The position numbers and the translations under genes were made by a program. The notes beneath the pieces were generated by a model. That model worked only from the letters and a program-made list of their open reading frames with translations. It was not told the origin of the DNA and ran no database searches. Below are positions 8,862-18,190 of a DNA stretch of 64,000 nucleotides, piece by piece (position 1 is the stretch's first letter; every line of letters starts with the position of its first letter). Source of the stretch: an uncultured Rickettsiales bacterium (GTDB taxonomy: Bacteria > Pseudomonadota > Alphaproteobacteria > Rickettsiales > UBA1997); NCBI GenBank assembly GCA_934747265.1, contig CAKVGI010000006.1, positions 1-64,000 on the forward strand, in the 5' to 3' direction.

Positions 8862-9605
8862 ATGGGTATAATATTGCAAGGAAATGTAGAATACAATGGC
8901 ATGGATGTTTGTTTTGTTATTTCTAGAAAAGAAGACAAAGATATTGATGTTCAAATTTCCTTTGTTAATGGTTCCAAAAAAGCTGAAAATAATTTTTCAC
9001 TTGTAAAAGTTCCAAATGAAGAACAAAAATGGATGCTTGATACTTCCAAACAGCAGAGCGATATAGACGTTTATTTTGAAGAAAAAAAGAATAGATTTTT
9101 GTTGAGTGCCAGCGAACCAGACATTAGAATGGCATTTGATCCAAAACTTAATGAATTATGTATAGTTGATATAGATGGTAATGAAATACTTAATTTTAAT
9201 AAGCATAACGCCTTTACCACTTCTAGCGATGGGAGAATGAATATAAATTTTAATAAGGCTATTGATGGTATGAGTTTGTTTGACAAACTCATTTTTTCGT
9301 TTAGTGGAGCTAAAAAAGAAGTAAATAATGCGTTTAATGATCTTTTTAACAAGACTTACAATAGAGATACAGCTATTTATAAAGATAGTTTTATGCTAAC
9401 TGGAAAACCAGACGCTAAATTAAATACTAAAAATAATATAGAACTAGGGGCAAAACTTCTAGAAAAAGTTGATAAAAATAACTATAATAAGAGTAAAATG
9501 GCTATTTTATCACACGAAATGCAAGCTAAGAATAATGAAAAACTAAGTTATGTTGGAAGATTAAGGAATAGTGAAAGAACAGCATATAGCAAATTTACTG
9601 TTTAA
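8862..9605 (+). CDS. Conserved-looking protein of unknown function
   Basis: About 247 residues. No signal peptide or membrane helix is visible. The first two thirds alternate short hydrophobic strands with polar turns, suggesting a beta-rich domain (for example NELCIVDIDGNEILNF). The last 80 residues are helical and Lys/Asn-rich, ending in KFTV. The start is placed at 8862 because a well-formed promoter overlaps the upstream TTG. I do not recognise the family. It is transcribed in the same direction as nadK but separated by 265 bases, so it is probably a single-gene unit. Confidence 0.6.
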   Translation: MGIILQGNVEYNGMDVCFVISRKEDKDIDVQISFVNGSKKAENNFSLVKVPNEEQKWMLDTSKQQSDIDVYFEEKKNRFLLSASEPDIRMAFDPKLNELCIVDIDGNEILNFNKHNAFTTSSDGRMNINFNKAIDGMSLFDKLIFSFSGAKKEVNNAFNDLFNKTYNRDTAIYKDSFMLTGKPDAKLNTKNNIELGAKLLEKVDKNNYNKSKMAILSHEMQAKNNEKLSYVGRLRNSERTAYSKFTV

Positions 9606-9667
9606 AAGATACTTTTTGTGTTTTAATATTTAGCTATTATTTATTTGACTATCTTTGTCAATTTTTC

Positions 9668-9695
9668 GTTTGCTAATAAAAGTTTGCTAATAAAA
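9668..9695. repeat. 14-bp direct repeat, two copies
   Basis: Two adjacent exact copies of GTTTGCTAATAAAA lie in the gap between the unknown gene and nadK. The rest of that gap shows nothing else. Function unknown; it may be slippage or a binding-site pair. Confidence 0.6.
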
Positions 9696-9870
9696 TATTC
9701 ATATTATTATTGTTTTTTAGCTTGTATAGTAATATGTGTATTAGCCATTGTATCTATTATAATAAAATAGTAGAGGTTAATAAAATTAAAATTTACCTAA
9801 AATATATCAAAGAAAAGTTGATTTTTATTATTTTTATTATTTAATAAAAGCAGTTAATATTAAGACTGGT

Positions 9871-10674
9871 ATGCAGTATAAAAATATAGGTTTTATAGCA
9901 AGTGAAGTAAAAAAATCCGATATGGAACAAGAATACTTGCTTAAACAAGGTTGTATAAAAATTCAAAATGTATCAGATTTAAAAAAATACAAAATAGATT
10001 TGTTGTGTGTTCTCGGTGGGGATGGTTATATGTTGAGAACATTCCATAAATTTATAAATACAAAAATTGACTTTTATGGTATAAATTGTGGAACGCAAGG
10101 GTTTTTGCTAAATAATTGTAGAAATAAATTTGATAATAAAACCATTGAAGAGTTGATAAATAACGCTCAAAAATATTCCGTAAATCCTTTAAAAGCTCTT
10201 ATTACAAATACAAAAGGAATTACAAAAACCGCTTATGCAATAAATGAAATAGCATTACTAAGAAGTACGCATAATGCTTCTCATGTTAGAATTAAAATTG
10301 ATGGCATTGAAAAATTAGCAAAACTTACAGCTGATGGAGTAATAGTTGCAACACCAGCTGGTTCAACAGCTTATAATTTATCTTTAAACGGATCAATCTT
10401 ACCATTAGATAGTAAATTAGTTGTTATAACACCAATAAGCCCATTTTCACCAAGATTATGGAAAGGGGCAATCATTAAGAATATTAAAAAAATAGAATTT
10501 GAAGTATTAAACAACGATTTTAGAAAAATAAATACTACCGCTGATTTTGTTGAATTTAAAGATACCGCAAAAGTTGAAGTTATGACAGATTTTACTAAAA
10601 CAATCAACATCTTATTTGATAAAAACGAGACTATTGAGGAAAAAATAATGAATCAACAATTTTATTGTAATTAA
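9871..10674 (+). CDS. nadK: NAD kinase
   Basis: Phosphorylates NAD to NADP with ATP. The GGDG signature is at about residues 49-52 (VLGGDGYMLR). The second family block is ADGVIVATPAGSTAYNLSLNG (about 151-171), which forms the NAD site. Its 267 residues suit the shorter alphaproteobacterial form. A symporter gene follows after 17 bases, so the two probably share a transcript. Confidence 0.93.
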   Translation: MQYKNIGFIASEVKKSDMEQEYLLKQGCIKIQNVSDLKKYKIDLLCVLGGDGYMLRTFHKFINTKIDFYGINCGTQGFLLNNCRNKFDNKTIEELINNAQKYSVNPLKALITNTKGITKTAYAINEIALLRSTHNASHVRIKIDGIEKLAKLTADGVIVATPAGSTAYNLSLNGSILPLDSKLVVITPISPFSPRLWKGAIIKNIKKIEFEVLNNDFRKINTTADFVEFKDTAKVEVMTDFTKTINILFDKNETIEEKIMNQQFYCN

Positions 10675-10691
10675 TAATAACAAAAAATGAA

Positions 10692-12131
10692 ATGCTTGAT
10701 ATTTTTTTATATGTTGCAAAATTTTTAAATGCTATATTTTCTTTTGAAATATTTGGTTTTCCTTTGCTTATATCTTTAATAATTATTGGTACATTATACT
10801 TTTCTTTTAAATTAAAATTCCCAAATGTAAAATATTTTAAACATGGAATTGATATCGCTATACATAATAAATATTATTCACCAAGCGATCCCGGTGAAAT
10901 AACACCAAAACAAGCATTATTTACATCTATATCTGGTTCAATAGGATTAGGTAGTATAGCTGGTGTAGCAATTGCAATTTCAATAGGCGGTGCTGGATCT
11001 ATCATATGGATGATTATTATTGCATTTTTTAGTATGAATACCGTGTTTGCCGAAACAGTTTTATCTCAAACATACAAAAAAGTTGAAGTTGATGGAAAAA
11101 TAAATGGCGGACCTTTCAGATATTTAAGGTACGGTTTAGAAGATATAGGTTATAGAAAATTTGGAACAATTTTGTCTCAATTTTTTAGTTTTATGTTAAT
11201 TTTTGGCTCAATTGGTAGCGGAATGTTTCAAATAAATCAAGCTATAACAACAATGACAGACTACAAAGTACTTAACAATTTTAAAGTATTTTTTGGTGTG
11301 ATAATTAGTTTATTTGTTTTATATGCTTTATTTAATGGTGTAAAAATAATATCTAAAATAGTTGCAAAATTAGTACCAATGATGGCAATTTTGTATACTT
11401 TATGTTCCTTAATTATAATTTCTTTTAATTATGAAAATATCATACCATCAATTATTGCAATGATAGATGGAATTTTTACTTTTAAATCGGCAACTGGCGG
11501 ATTATTTGGTGCTTTAATTATTGGAACAAAGAGGTCAATTTTTTCAACCGAAGCTGGACTTGGTACCTCGTCAATTGCTCATGCTGTAGCAAAAACAAAA
11601 GAACCAGTTAGACAAGCCTCAATAGCAAGCTTAACACCTATGATAACTATGTTTTTTTGTTTATTAACAGCTTTAATCATACTTACAACAAAAGCTTATG
11701 ATACAAAATCAGAAGGTGTAATAATGACAAAAGAAGCATTTTTAACTGTATCAAGTTGGTTCCCTATCTTTTTATCTATATGTATTGTATTATTTGCATT
11801 ATCAAATGTATTATCTTATTCTTTTTATGGACAATCAGCTTGGAGGAGTTTTTTTAAGAATAAGTGGACTTTAATTTTTAATATTCTTTACGCGATTACA
11901 ATCGCATTGTCAAGCGTAGCTGATTTGCAATCCATAGTTTTTATAGCTGACACTTTTGTTTTAAGTATGGCTATTCCAAATTTCATTGGATTATTCATGT
12001 TAAGCAATTTAATAAAAAGAAAAGTGGAACACTACGATGAACAATTAAAAAATGGTGATTTTGATAAAAGTAGTTTAAGCAAATTTTTTAAAAAAACTTT
12101 TACTTTTAAATTTAAAAAAAATAATCATTAA
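10692..12131 (+). CDS. Sodium/alanine (AGCS-family) symporter
   Basis: A 479-residue integral membrane protein with about 11-12 hydrophobic helices. Family signatures visible: PGEITPKQALFTSISGSIGLG (about 64-84, the Na+/substrate-binding loop) and the conserved segment GTKRSIFSTEAGLGTSSIAHA (about 277-297). Members import alanine or glycine with Na+. For a reduced genome such an importer would supply amino acids. It sits 17 bases after nadK. Substrate is inferred from family only. Confidence 0.9.
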   Translation: MLDIFLYVAKFLNAIFSFEIFGFPLLISLIIIGTLYFSFKLKFPNVKYFKHGIDIAIHNKYYSPSDPGEITPKQALFTSISGSIGLGSIAGVAIAISIGGAGSIIWMIIIAFFSMNTVFAETVLSQTYKKVEVDGKINGGPFRYLRYGLEDIGYRKFGTILSQFFSFMLIFGSIGSGMFQINQAITTMTDYKVLNNFKVFFGVIISLFVLYALFNGVKIISKIVAKLVPMMAILYTLCSLIIISFNYENIIPSIIAMIDGIFTFKSATGGLFGALIIGTKRSIFSTEAGLGTSSIAHAVAKTKEPVRQASIASLTPMITMFFCLLTALIILTTKAYDTKSEGVIMTKEAFLTVSSWFPIFLSICIVLFALSNVLSYSFYGQSAWRSFFKNKWTLIFNILYAITIALSSVADLQSIVFIADTFVLSMAIPNFIGLFMLSNLIKRKVEHYDEQLKNGDFDKSSLSKFFKKTFTFKFKKNNH

Positions 12132-12182
12132 TATTATATATTTCAAAAAAAACTTGAAAATAATATATTTGATTTTATTATT

Positions 12183-12211
12183 TTGATAAATGTGTCGCAT
12201 TATTATATTAT
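12183..12211 (+). promoter_or_regulatory. rpsT promoter, TTGATA-17-TATTAT
   Basis: TTGATA at 12183-12188 and TATTAT at 12206-12211 with a 17-base spacer, placing the transcript start about 15 bases before the rpsT ATG. Confidence 0.5.
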
Positions 12212-12232
12212 TAAAAATTTTGTTAGTGAAAA

Positions 12233-12505
12233 ATGGCAAATATAAAATCGTCTAAAAAAGCTATTAGAGTTATAGAAAGAAAGACAGAAATTAATAAATC
12301 AAGAAGAAGTAGAATTAGAACATATTTAAGAAAATTAAATGATGTTATAGCTACTGGTGTTGTTGAAGATGCAAAAAAAGCTTTCGTTGAATTTGAATCT
12401 GAATTAATGAAAGGTGTTAAAGATGGTATTTTCAAAAAAAATACAGCAAGCAGAAAGCTTACAAGAATGGCTTCCCATATTAGAAAAATGGCTAATAAAG
12501 CTTAA
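12233..12505 (+). CDS. rpsT: 30S ribosomal protein S20
   Basis: A 90-residue, very basic three-helix protein that binds 16S rRNA in the 30S body. It starts MANIKSSKKAIRVIERKTEI and carries the conserved KNTASRKLTRMASHIRK segment near the end. Length and sequence pattern are typical. It is a single-gene unit with its own promoter and a rho-independent terminator immediately after the stop. Confidence 0.95.
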   Translation: MANIKSSKKAIRVIERKTEINKSRRSRIRTYLRKLNDVIATGVVEDAKKAFVEFESELMKGVKDGIFKKNTASRKLTRMASHIRKMANKA

Positions 12506-12513
12506 TTAATTTT

Positions 12514-12545
12514 AGCTGGTGATATATTGTATTACCAGCTTTTTA
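12514..12545 (+). terminator. Rho-independent terminator of rpsT
   Basis: AGCTGGT (12514-12520) pairs perfectly with ACCAGCT (12534-12540), followed by TTTTATTT. It begins 9 bases after the rpsT stop. Confidence 0.8.
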
Positions 12546-12567
12546 TTTAAAATAATACTGTATCACT

Positions 12568-13482
12568 ATGTTTAATTTTTTAAAAAAATCTGATGATTAT
12601 TATCATTTTATGAAATTTCATAAAATATGCTTTACAATATCAATTATTGCGATAGTTATGTCAATTTTAAGTTTTTTTATTAGAGGATTGAACTTTGGCG
12701 TTGATTTTACTGGTGGTTTGTTATTTGATATTACAGTTAAGGATAATAATGATATTGCAACTTTAAGAAACGATTTCTTAAAAAATAACATAGAAGATTT
12801 TAATATTCAGAGTTATGGAAAAGATGGCTTTATAATTAGAATTTCAGAAAATTCTATTTCTAAAAAAGCAAATAAAAAACTAACCTCAAACGAAGAAATA
12901 CAAATAGTAAAAGATGTTATAAATACTTTCTCTAATACAGATGTTGTATATAATAAAATAGATTTTGTTGGACCACAAGTTGGTAAAGAGTTAATAATTA
13001 AAGGATTGGTAGCGTTAATTTTATCATTTTTAGCAATGTTAATCTACATCGGAGTTAGATTTCAATGGGAATTTGGTTTTGGTGCCGTTATAGCTTTAAT
13101 TCATGATGCTATTTTAACTTTTGGTGTTTATTCTATTTTTTATATTGATTTTGATTTAACCGCCATTGCAGCTATATTAACTGTTATTGGTTATTCTGTT
13201 AATGATAAAGTTGTTATATATGATAGAATTAGAGAATTTTTATTAAAATACAAGCATGACAGCTTAGTTGAAATAATAGATAAAAGTTTGACTACAACGC
13301 TTAGAAGAACCTTACTTACATCATCTACAACATTAGCTAGCTTATTAATTTTAGCTTTTATGGGTGGTGAGACATTAAAATATTTTAGCTTAGTTGTGAT
13401 TTACGGTATTATAGTTGGTACATATTCATCTATTTTTGTTTCAACTCCATTATTAATCTACATTAAAAAAGACAAAAAGTAG
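12568..13482 (+). CDS. secF: Protein translocase subunit SecF
   Basis: An inner-membrane partner of SecD that uses the proton gradient to complete SecYEG-dependent export. The 304 residues have six membrane helices. The first is followed by RGLNFGVDFTGG (about 38-49), the hallmark D/E1-type loop of SecF. The transmembrane RND-type region (about 140-295) contains DFDLTAIAAILTVIGYSVND (about 195-214), another signature. secD is not adjacent; in many relatives secD-secF or yajC-secD-secF are linked, so the cluster is split. Confidence 0.95.
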   Translation: MFNFLKKSDDYYHFMKFHKICFTISIIAIVMSILSFFIRGLNFGVDFTGGLLFDITVKDNNDIATLRNDFLKNNIEDFNIQSYGKDGFIIRISENSISKKANKKLTSNEEIQIVKDVINTFSNTDVVYNKIDFVGPQVGKELIIKGLVALILSFLAMLIYIGVRFQWEFGFGAVIALIHDAILTFGVYSIFYIDFDLTAIAAILTVIGYSVNDKVVIYDRIREFLLKYKHDSLVEIIDKSLTTTLRRTLLTSSTTLASLLILAFMGGETLKYFSLVVIYGIIVGTYSSIFVSTPLLIYIKKDKK

Positions 13483-13548
13483 TTTAAATTTATTACTCCT
13501 TTTAGTCTCAAATATGGTTATTTTTTTACTTAATTTTAGTGTAAAAAA

Positions 13549-15765
13549 TTATCTACTAATTCCACCGTTTCCTTTGGAATTACCACTATTTGTCTGACTA
13601 CTATTTATTTGACTACTCTTTATATTTTCATTATTGCTATTTTCTATATTTCTCATATCTTGAATAATATGTTGTGTTGCACGTTTTTCTTTAATAGTTT
13701 CAGTAAAAGATTTAAGTGATTGGGAAATTGTTTCTTGTATTTCTTGGTTTAAAGGATTTTCTTTTTTAAGCGAATTTTCATTATTAACTACACTGTTTTC
13801 ATTTACTTTATTATTTTCTCTTTCTTGTTTTAAATCTTTTTTGCAATTTTGTAATTCTAAATATGTTAAGCTATGTTCTCTAAAATCTTTAGCCATATCA
13901 ACTTGTTGCTCTTCTGGAAATTTTTTTACTATATTCATTACAACACCCTCAAATTCTTTATCATTCATCGATTTTGTTATGGGTATTCCTTGTTTTATCA
14001 TTTCTTTTTCCAATAATTGTTGGCAATCTTGACCATATCTATCTTTAAATTCCTGCGCTTCTTGCTTAAAATCTTTTTCTGCATTTTGTACTTTTGTTGA
14101 TAGATAAAATTCATATCCAATATTTTCACCATCTTTTTTTGCCCATTCATTATAATGTTTTAAGTCTCTTAAATCTTCTTGCCCTGCCCTAATATCTCCA
14201 ACATTTATTCCTGCTTTTATTTTTTCATCTTGTGTTAGACTATCCCAATTTTTATTTTGGCTTTTTAGAATTTCTCTTGCTGGATATTTTATACCATTAT
14301 CTCTTAATTCTTTGTATTGCGATGATAAAGTTATTGGATTTTCATAGCCCAAATTTGATAAATTATTTTCAGCATTTTTAATATTATCTATTTTCTCCTT
14401 AGTTTCTTCTTTTAAATCATTATTAATTTTATTGATATTTGTAGATATATTTTTATTTTCATCTTGTGATATTAACATATCGCTAACTCTATCTCTAACA
14501 TCATTAAAAACCAAATTGCCAATTTCTGTCATTAAAGATGACTCCATAGCTATATTAGAAAGATTGAGACTTGCTGGTATATTTTGCATATCAGAATTAA
14601 GTCCTAATTTTTCAATTCTAGTATTTATATTCTCTTGCTCTTTTGAATTTATATTATTTATTTCGTTTCTTGTATTTTCTTCTTGTGGTTTCTTATCATT
14701 ACTTTGAGTTTCTTGTTCTTTTTCAAATATTCTTTCTATATCTCTTTGGATACCTCTATTTTTATCAGCTTTACTCCTCTTTTGTCTTCTTTGCTGTACC
14801 AATTTTCTTTTATAACTTATACCACCAAAAACTTTTCCATTATTAATACTTATTCCTTTCTCAAAATTAGTCCCTTTACCAGATGTCAATGCATTATTTT
14901 TTATATTACTTAATAATAAATCTGATGGTGATTTGAAAATATTACTAATTGTTCTTGTGGTTTTTGCAATAAAATTACCAATAAGTTTATTAATTTTGTT
15001 AATTGAATCTATTGGAATCATAAAACCTTTTATACAAAGATATAAAATCCCATTAATAAACAATACTGAATATAAAAGATTAGAAAATAAAAATCTTTTA
15101 AAGAATCCGCCACTATTTTTATTAAAATTAATTCTTTTTTTAATATTTTTTGAAAAAATAATTAAAGTTTTTTCGCAACGTTTAAATAATCCCAATAAAA
15201 CTTTAATTATAATACTTATTTGCCATATAAAAAACAATACAAGTAATAAAGCAAGCCCCATCATTCCGCTTATAAGCGCCGGCAACATGATAAATAATAA
15301 AATTAAAAATTTTTCAATAATTGAAGCTTTTTTTATAAATTGAAAAGAATTAATAAAATTACCAAAACCTTTTATTGATTTTTGATATTCTTCTTTATAT
15401 AAATCAGAAACCTCACGAAAAAATGGCTTTTTTTCAATTATTTCAAGCATTTGTTCTTCTTTGATTGTATTTTGCTGATTTTTTAAGTTATTAAATACTT
15501 TTTCTTTCGTTTCATCTACTTCTTCGTCTTCATCCTCTAAGCAATTTTTTCTAAATTCTTCTTCTATAAATTTTTCATCTTCTGCAAATTGTCTTTTTTC
15601 TTCTTTTTTGTTATTATCTCTTTTTTTATTAAAAAAGTCATTAATTTTAGATTGAATTTTATTTTTTAACTCCTCACTTGTTATTTTTGTTGGAGATTTT
15701 TTTACTTCAACCAATACCTCACTTGTAATTTTTTTAACTATTTCATTTTTATCAATATTTTCCAT
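13549..15765 (-). CDS. Large membrane-associated protein of unknown function
   Basis: About 738 residues from the ATG at 15765. Thirty further residues are open upstream, but they look like untranslated AT-rich sequence and contain a TTGTTT-16-TATTAT promoter-like pair. Residues 1-110 are strongly charged and helical. Two hydrophobic regions lie at about 145-190 (long enough for two helices) and 225-255. The remainder (about 290-738) is a polar, Asn/Lys/Glu-rich region with coiled-coil character, ending in GNGGISR. No family is recognised. It stands alone, opposite secF and the small lipoprotein. A surface, secreted or structural role is possible, but nothing in the sequence decides it. Confidence 0.65.
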   Translation of the reverse strand: MENIDKNEIVKKITSEVLVEVKKSPTKITSEELKNKIQSKINDFFNKKRDNNKKEEKRQFAEDEKFIEEEFRKNCLEDEDEEVDETKEKVFNNLKNQQNTIKEEQMLEIIEKKPFFREVSDLYKEEYQKSIKGFGNFINSFQFIKKASIIEKFLILLFIMLPALISGMMGLALLLVLFFIWQISIIIKVLLGLFKRCEKTLIIFSKNIKKRINFNKNSGGFFKRFLFSNLLYSVLFINGILYLCIKGFMIPIDSINKINKLIGNFIAKTTRTISNIFKSPSDLLLSNIKNNALTSGKGTNFEKGISINNGKVFGGISYKRKLVQQRRQKRSKADKNRGIQRDIERIFEKEQETQSNDKKPQEENTRNEINNINSKEQENINTRIEKLGLNSDMQNIPASLNLSNIAMESSLMTEIGNLVFNDVRDRVSDMLISQDENKNISTNINKINNDLKEETKEKIDNIKNAENNLSNLGYENPITLSSQYKELRDNGIKYPAREILKSQNKNWDSLTQDEKIKAGINVGDIRAGQEDLRDLKHYNEWAKKDGENIGYEFYLSTKVQNAEKDFKQEAQEFKDRYGQDCQQLLEKEMIKQGIPITKSMNDKEFEGVVMNIVKKFPEEQQVDMAKDFREHSLTYLELQNCKKDLKQERENNKVNENSVVNNENSLKKENPLNQEIQETISQSLKSFTETIKEKRATQHIIQDMRNIENSNNENIKSSQINSSQTNSGNSKGNGGISR

Positions 15766-15867
15766 TAAAACAACAAATAATTGCCATATATGAATATAAT
15801 AATACTTCTTAATAGAAAAACAAGTAAATATTAATTGCTTTTTTAAAAAAATCATATAATATTAGTC

Positions 15868-15896
15868 TTGATGAAATTTCACATATTTTTTATAAT
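15868..15896 (+). promoter_or_regulatory. Promoter of the small lipoprotein, TTGATG-17-TATAAT
   Basis: TTGATG at 15868-15873 and a perfect TATAAT at 15891-15896, 17 bases apart. The transcript would start about 28 bases before the ATG at 15931. Confidence 0.6.
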
Positions 15897-15930
15897 TGCA
15901 ATTATTTATTAATAATTAGGGATATATAAT

Positions 15931-16083
15931 ATGAAAAAATCTTTATTAGTTTTGGGCTTGTTGTTAACATTAGCAGCATGCACAGGTTCAAGAGGAACAA
16001 TTGGAAACCAAAAAGTTTGCACAAATGATTATTTATTAGGTGTTCTTTCTATTAGTGAAATGGTTAGCCCATGCAATAAATAA
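15931..16083 (+). CDS. Small lipoprotein (50 residues)
   Basis: The reading frame begins MKKSLLVLGLLLTLAAC, a textbook lipoprotein signal with lipobox LAAC (Cys17). The mature part is only 34 residues and contains two further cysteines (residues 30 and 48), so a disulfide is possible. AGGG about 12 bases upstream may serve as ribosome-binding site, and a consensus promoter and a strong terminator bracket the gene. It is probably an envelope lipoprotein. Similar tiny Cys-containing lipoproteins occur in alphaproteobacteria, but I cannot name this one. Confidence 0.8.
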   Translation: MKKSLLVLGLLLTLAACTGSRGTIGNQKVCTNDYLLGVLSISEMVSPCNK

Positions 16084-16107
16084 TAATTGTTTCTAAGAAC
16101 TTTTATT

Positions 16108-16142
16108 ATAGAGTGAAAGTAAAAAACTTTCACTCTATTTTA
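16108..16142 (+). terminator. Strong terminator between lipoprotein and dprA
   Basis: ATAGAGTGAAAGT (16108-16120) pairs over 13 bases with ACTTTCACTCTAT (16126-16138) around AAAAA, followed by TTTTATAT. It ends the lipoprotein transcript and overlaps the last codons of the convergent dprA gene. Confidence 0.85.
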
Positions 16143-17271
16143 TATATACACTACCGTTTTCAACAACCAATTTACCTTCCATTTCCAACTCTATTAACTT
16201 TGAATTTAATACATTAATTGGTATTTTTAAATCAAGACTAAAATCCTCAATACTTATTGGCGTATGATTTAATCTTGAAATAATTTTCTCATTCAAAGGT
16301 AAGTTTTCGTCATCATCACTCAATTCATTGTCATTTTGATTAAAATTATTTTCTTCTTCCTTATCATGATAAGAATTTTCTTTATCATTCAAAAAAATAT
16401 CACTATTCTTTTTAATAGAAAAATTTTCAAGCAAATATAATATATCTTCTGTATTTGTTATTGGGTTTGCGCCATCCTTTATTAATTTATTAGACCCTTC
16501 ACATCTGTAATCATAAGGATTACCAGGTGCTACCATTAACTCCCTACCCTGCTCAACTGCTTGTCTTGCGGTATGCAATGTTCCAGATCTAGAACTAGCT
16601 TCAATAACAACCACACCATCAGATAAACCCGAAACTATTCTATTTCTAGATGGAAAATTCTCAGCTTTTGGTGCTGAATTAAAAGGATTTTCAGAAATAA
16701 TTAATCCTTTATTTTTTATCTCATAATATAAATCTTCATTACCTTTTGGATATATATCATCAACACCACCCCCAAGTACAGCTATTGTTCCAGTATTTAA
16801 AGCTCCCCAATGAGATGCTGTATCTATACCACTAGCAAACCCAGAAGTAATCACATAACCAGCTTCACCTAATTCTTCCGCTATTTTCTTTGCAAAAGCT
16901 CTACCATTTGAAGATGCATTTCTAGAACCAACTATTGATATTGAATGTTTTTTAAACAGTTCAACATTACCAATGACCGTAAGTACTGGTGGAAATGTAT
17001 AAATATTCTTCAATATTTTTGGATATAATGAATTTTTATATGTAATAATCTTTGCTCCAACAGTTGAGCAACCAACAATTTCTTTATCAATAATTTCCTT
17101 ACTAGCTAAAACTATTGGATTTTTATTTTTAAATTTTTTGTTAAATTCATCTATATTTTCAATAGCATTTTCACAACTACCAAAAAAATTCAACAATTTA
17201 AAAAAGGTTGATGCTCCAACATTTTTACTTCTAATCAGCCTCAAAATATTATAATCGGTCTTTGACAACAT
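16135..17271 (-). CDS. dprA: DNA-processing protein DprA
   Basis: Binds incoming single-stranded DNA and loads RecA during natural transformation. It is widely kept even in species not known to be competent. Visible Rossmann-fold motifs: SIVGSRNASSNGRAFAKKIA, TSGFASGIDTASHWGAL and IAVLGGGVDDIYP (about 100-185), then SENPFNSAPKAENFPSRNRI. The C-terminal 60 residues form the small winged-helix domain, after an acidic linker. The start is taken at MLSKTDYNILR (17271) rather than seven codons upstream. The 3' end runs into the shared terminator hairpin. Confidence 0.93.
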   Translation of the reverse strand: MLSKTDYNILRLIRSKNVGASTFFKLLNFFGSCENAIENIDEFNKKFKNKNPIVLASKEIIDKEIVGCSTVGAKIITYKNSLYPKILKNIYTFPPVLTVIGNVELFKKHSISIVGSRNASSNGRAFAKKIAEELGEAGYVITSGFASGIDTASHWGALNTGTIAVLGGGVDDIYPKGNEDLYYEIKNKGLIISENPFNSAPKAENFPSRNRIVSGLSDGVVVIEASSRSGTLHTARQAVEQGRELMVAPGNPYDYRCEGSNKLIKDGANPITNTEDILYLLENFSIKKNSDIFLNDKENSYHDKEEENNFNQNDNELSDDDENLPLNEKIISRLNHTPISIEDFSLDLKIPINVLNSKLIELEMEGKLVVENGSVYIK

Positions 17272-17422
17272 ATAAAAAATAAAAATTGACAAACATTATA
17301 TTATTGCAACAATTATAAAAAACAACAAAAAGGTTAAATTATAATTTTATTCAACCAAGAATATATATTTATTTTGTATAAAAAAATATACAACTTATGA
17401 TATATAAATATTGAATAAACCC

Positions 17423-17450
17423 TTGATTATTTAATTTTTAAAAATACAAT
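17423..17450 (+). promoter_or_regulatory. Peroxiredoxin promoter, TTGATT-16-TACAAT
   Basis: TTGATT at 17423-17428 and TACAAT at 17445-17450, spacer 16. Transcription would begin about 24 bases ahead of the start codon. No recognisable OxyR or similar operator was found. Confidence 0.55.
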
Positions 17451-17480
17451 TTTAAGTATGTATAATAATTTTTATAAAAT

Positions 17481-18083
17481 ATGTCAGTTTTGGTTGGAAA
17501 AATGGCGCCAGATTTTACAGCATCAGCCGTAATGCCAGATAATACAATTAACGATAAATTTAATTTTACCACATATACAAAAGGTAAAGTTGGAATATTA
17601 TTTTTCTGGCCAGCCGATTTTTCTTTTGTATGTCCATCAGAAATAATAGCCTTTAATAATAAATTAGAAGATTTTGAAGCTCTTGGTGCAACATTGGTTG
17701 GATGCTCCGTTGACAGCAAATTTGTTCATTTAGCTTGGAAAAATATTCCGCAAGACAAAGGCGGTATTGGAAAAATAAATTTTCCATTAGTAGCAGATGT
17801 TGGTGGCGAAATAGCCAAAAAATACGATGTTTTAACAGAAGGCAATATAGCTTTAAGAGGCACGTTTTTGATTGATCAAGCTGGCAAAGTTGTACATCAA
17901 ATTGTTAATGACTTGCCGTTAGGTAGAAATATTGAAGAAGTTATGAGAATAACTAATGCTTTACTATTTACACAAAAAAATGGTGAAGTTTGTCCCGCTA
18001 ATTGGCACAAAGGACAAGAAGGAATGAAAGCAAATTCAGAAAGCGTTGTTGAATATTTAGCAAAATACGGAAACAATCTATAA
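17481..18083 (+). CDS. ahpC: Typical 2-Cys peroxiredoxin (AhpC/Prx1 type)
   Basis: Reduces hydrogen peroxide and organic peroxides. Peroxidatic Cys51 lies in FWPADFSFVCPSE, and resolving Cys171 lies in GEVCPANWHKGQEGM, so both catalytic cysteines are present. Its 200 residues are normal. The GGIGKINFPLVAD segment matches the oligomer interface region of AhpC proteins. No ahpF-type reductase is adjacent, so electrons presumably come from thioredoxin. It is a single gene with its own promoter and a downstream inverted repeat. Confidence 0.93.
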   Translation: MSVLVGKMAPDFTASAVMPDNTINDKFNFTTYTKGKVGILFFWPADFSFVCPSEIIAFNNKLEDFEALGATLVGCSVDSKFVHLAWKNIPQDKGGIGKINFPLVADVGGEIAKKYDVLTEGNIALRGTFLIDQAGKVVHQIVNDLPLGRNIEEVMRITNALLFTQKNGEVCPANWHKGQEGMKANSESVVEYLAKYGNNL

Positions 18084-18115
18084 ATATAAAATGTAGTATT
18101 TAACAAACTACGGAA

Positions 18116-18178
18116 TTAGTGAACAACAATAAATTAGCATATTTAGCAACAGCTCAACTTTATTAATTGTTCACTAAC
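18116..18178. terminator. Long inverted repeat between the peroxiredoxin and htpG
   Basis: TTAGTGAACAA (18116-18126) and TTGTTCACTAA (18168-18178) pair perfectly over 11 bases. An inner AATAAA/TTTATT match could extend the hairpin. It lies between convergent genes and probably ends transcription from one or both sides, although the U-run is weak. Confidence 0.5.
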
Positions 18179-18190
18179 TTAGTATAATTT

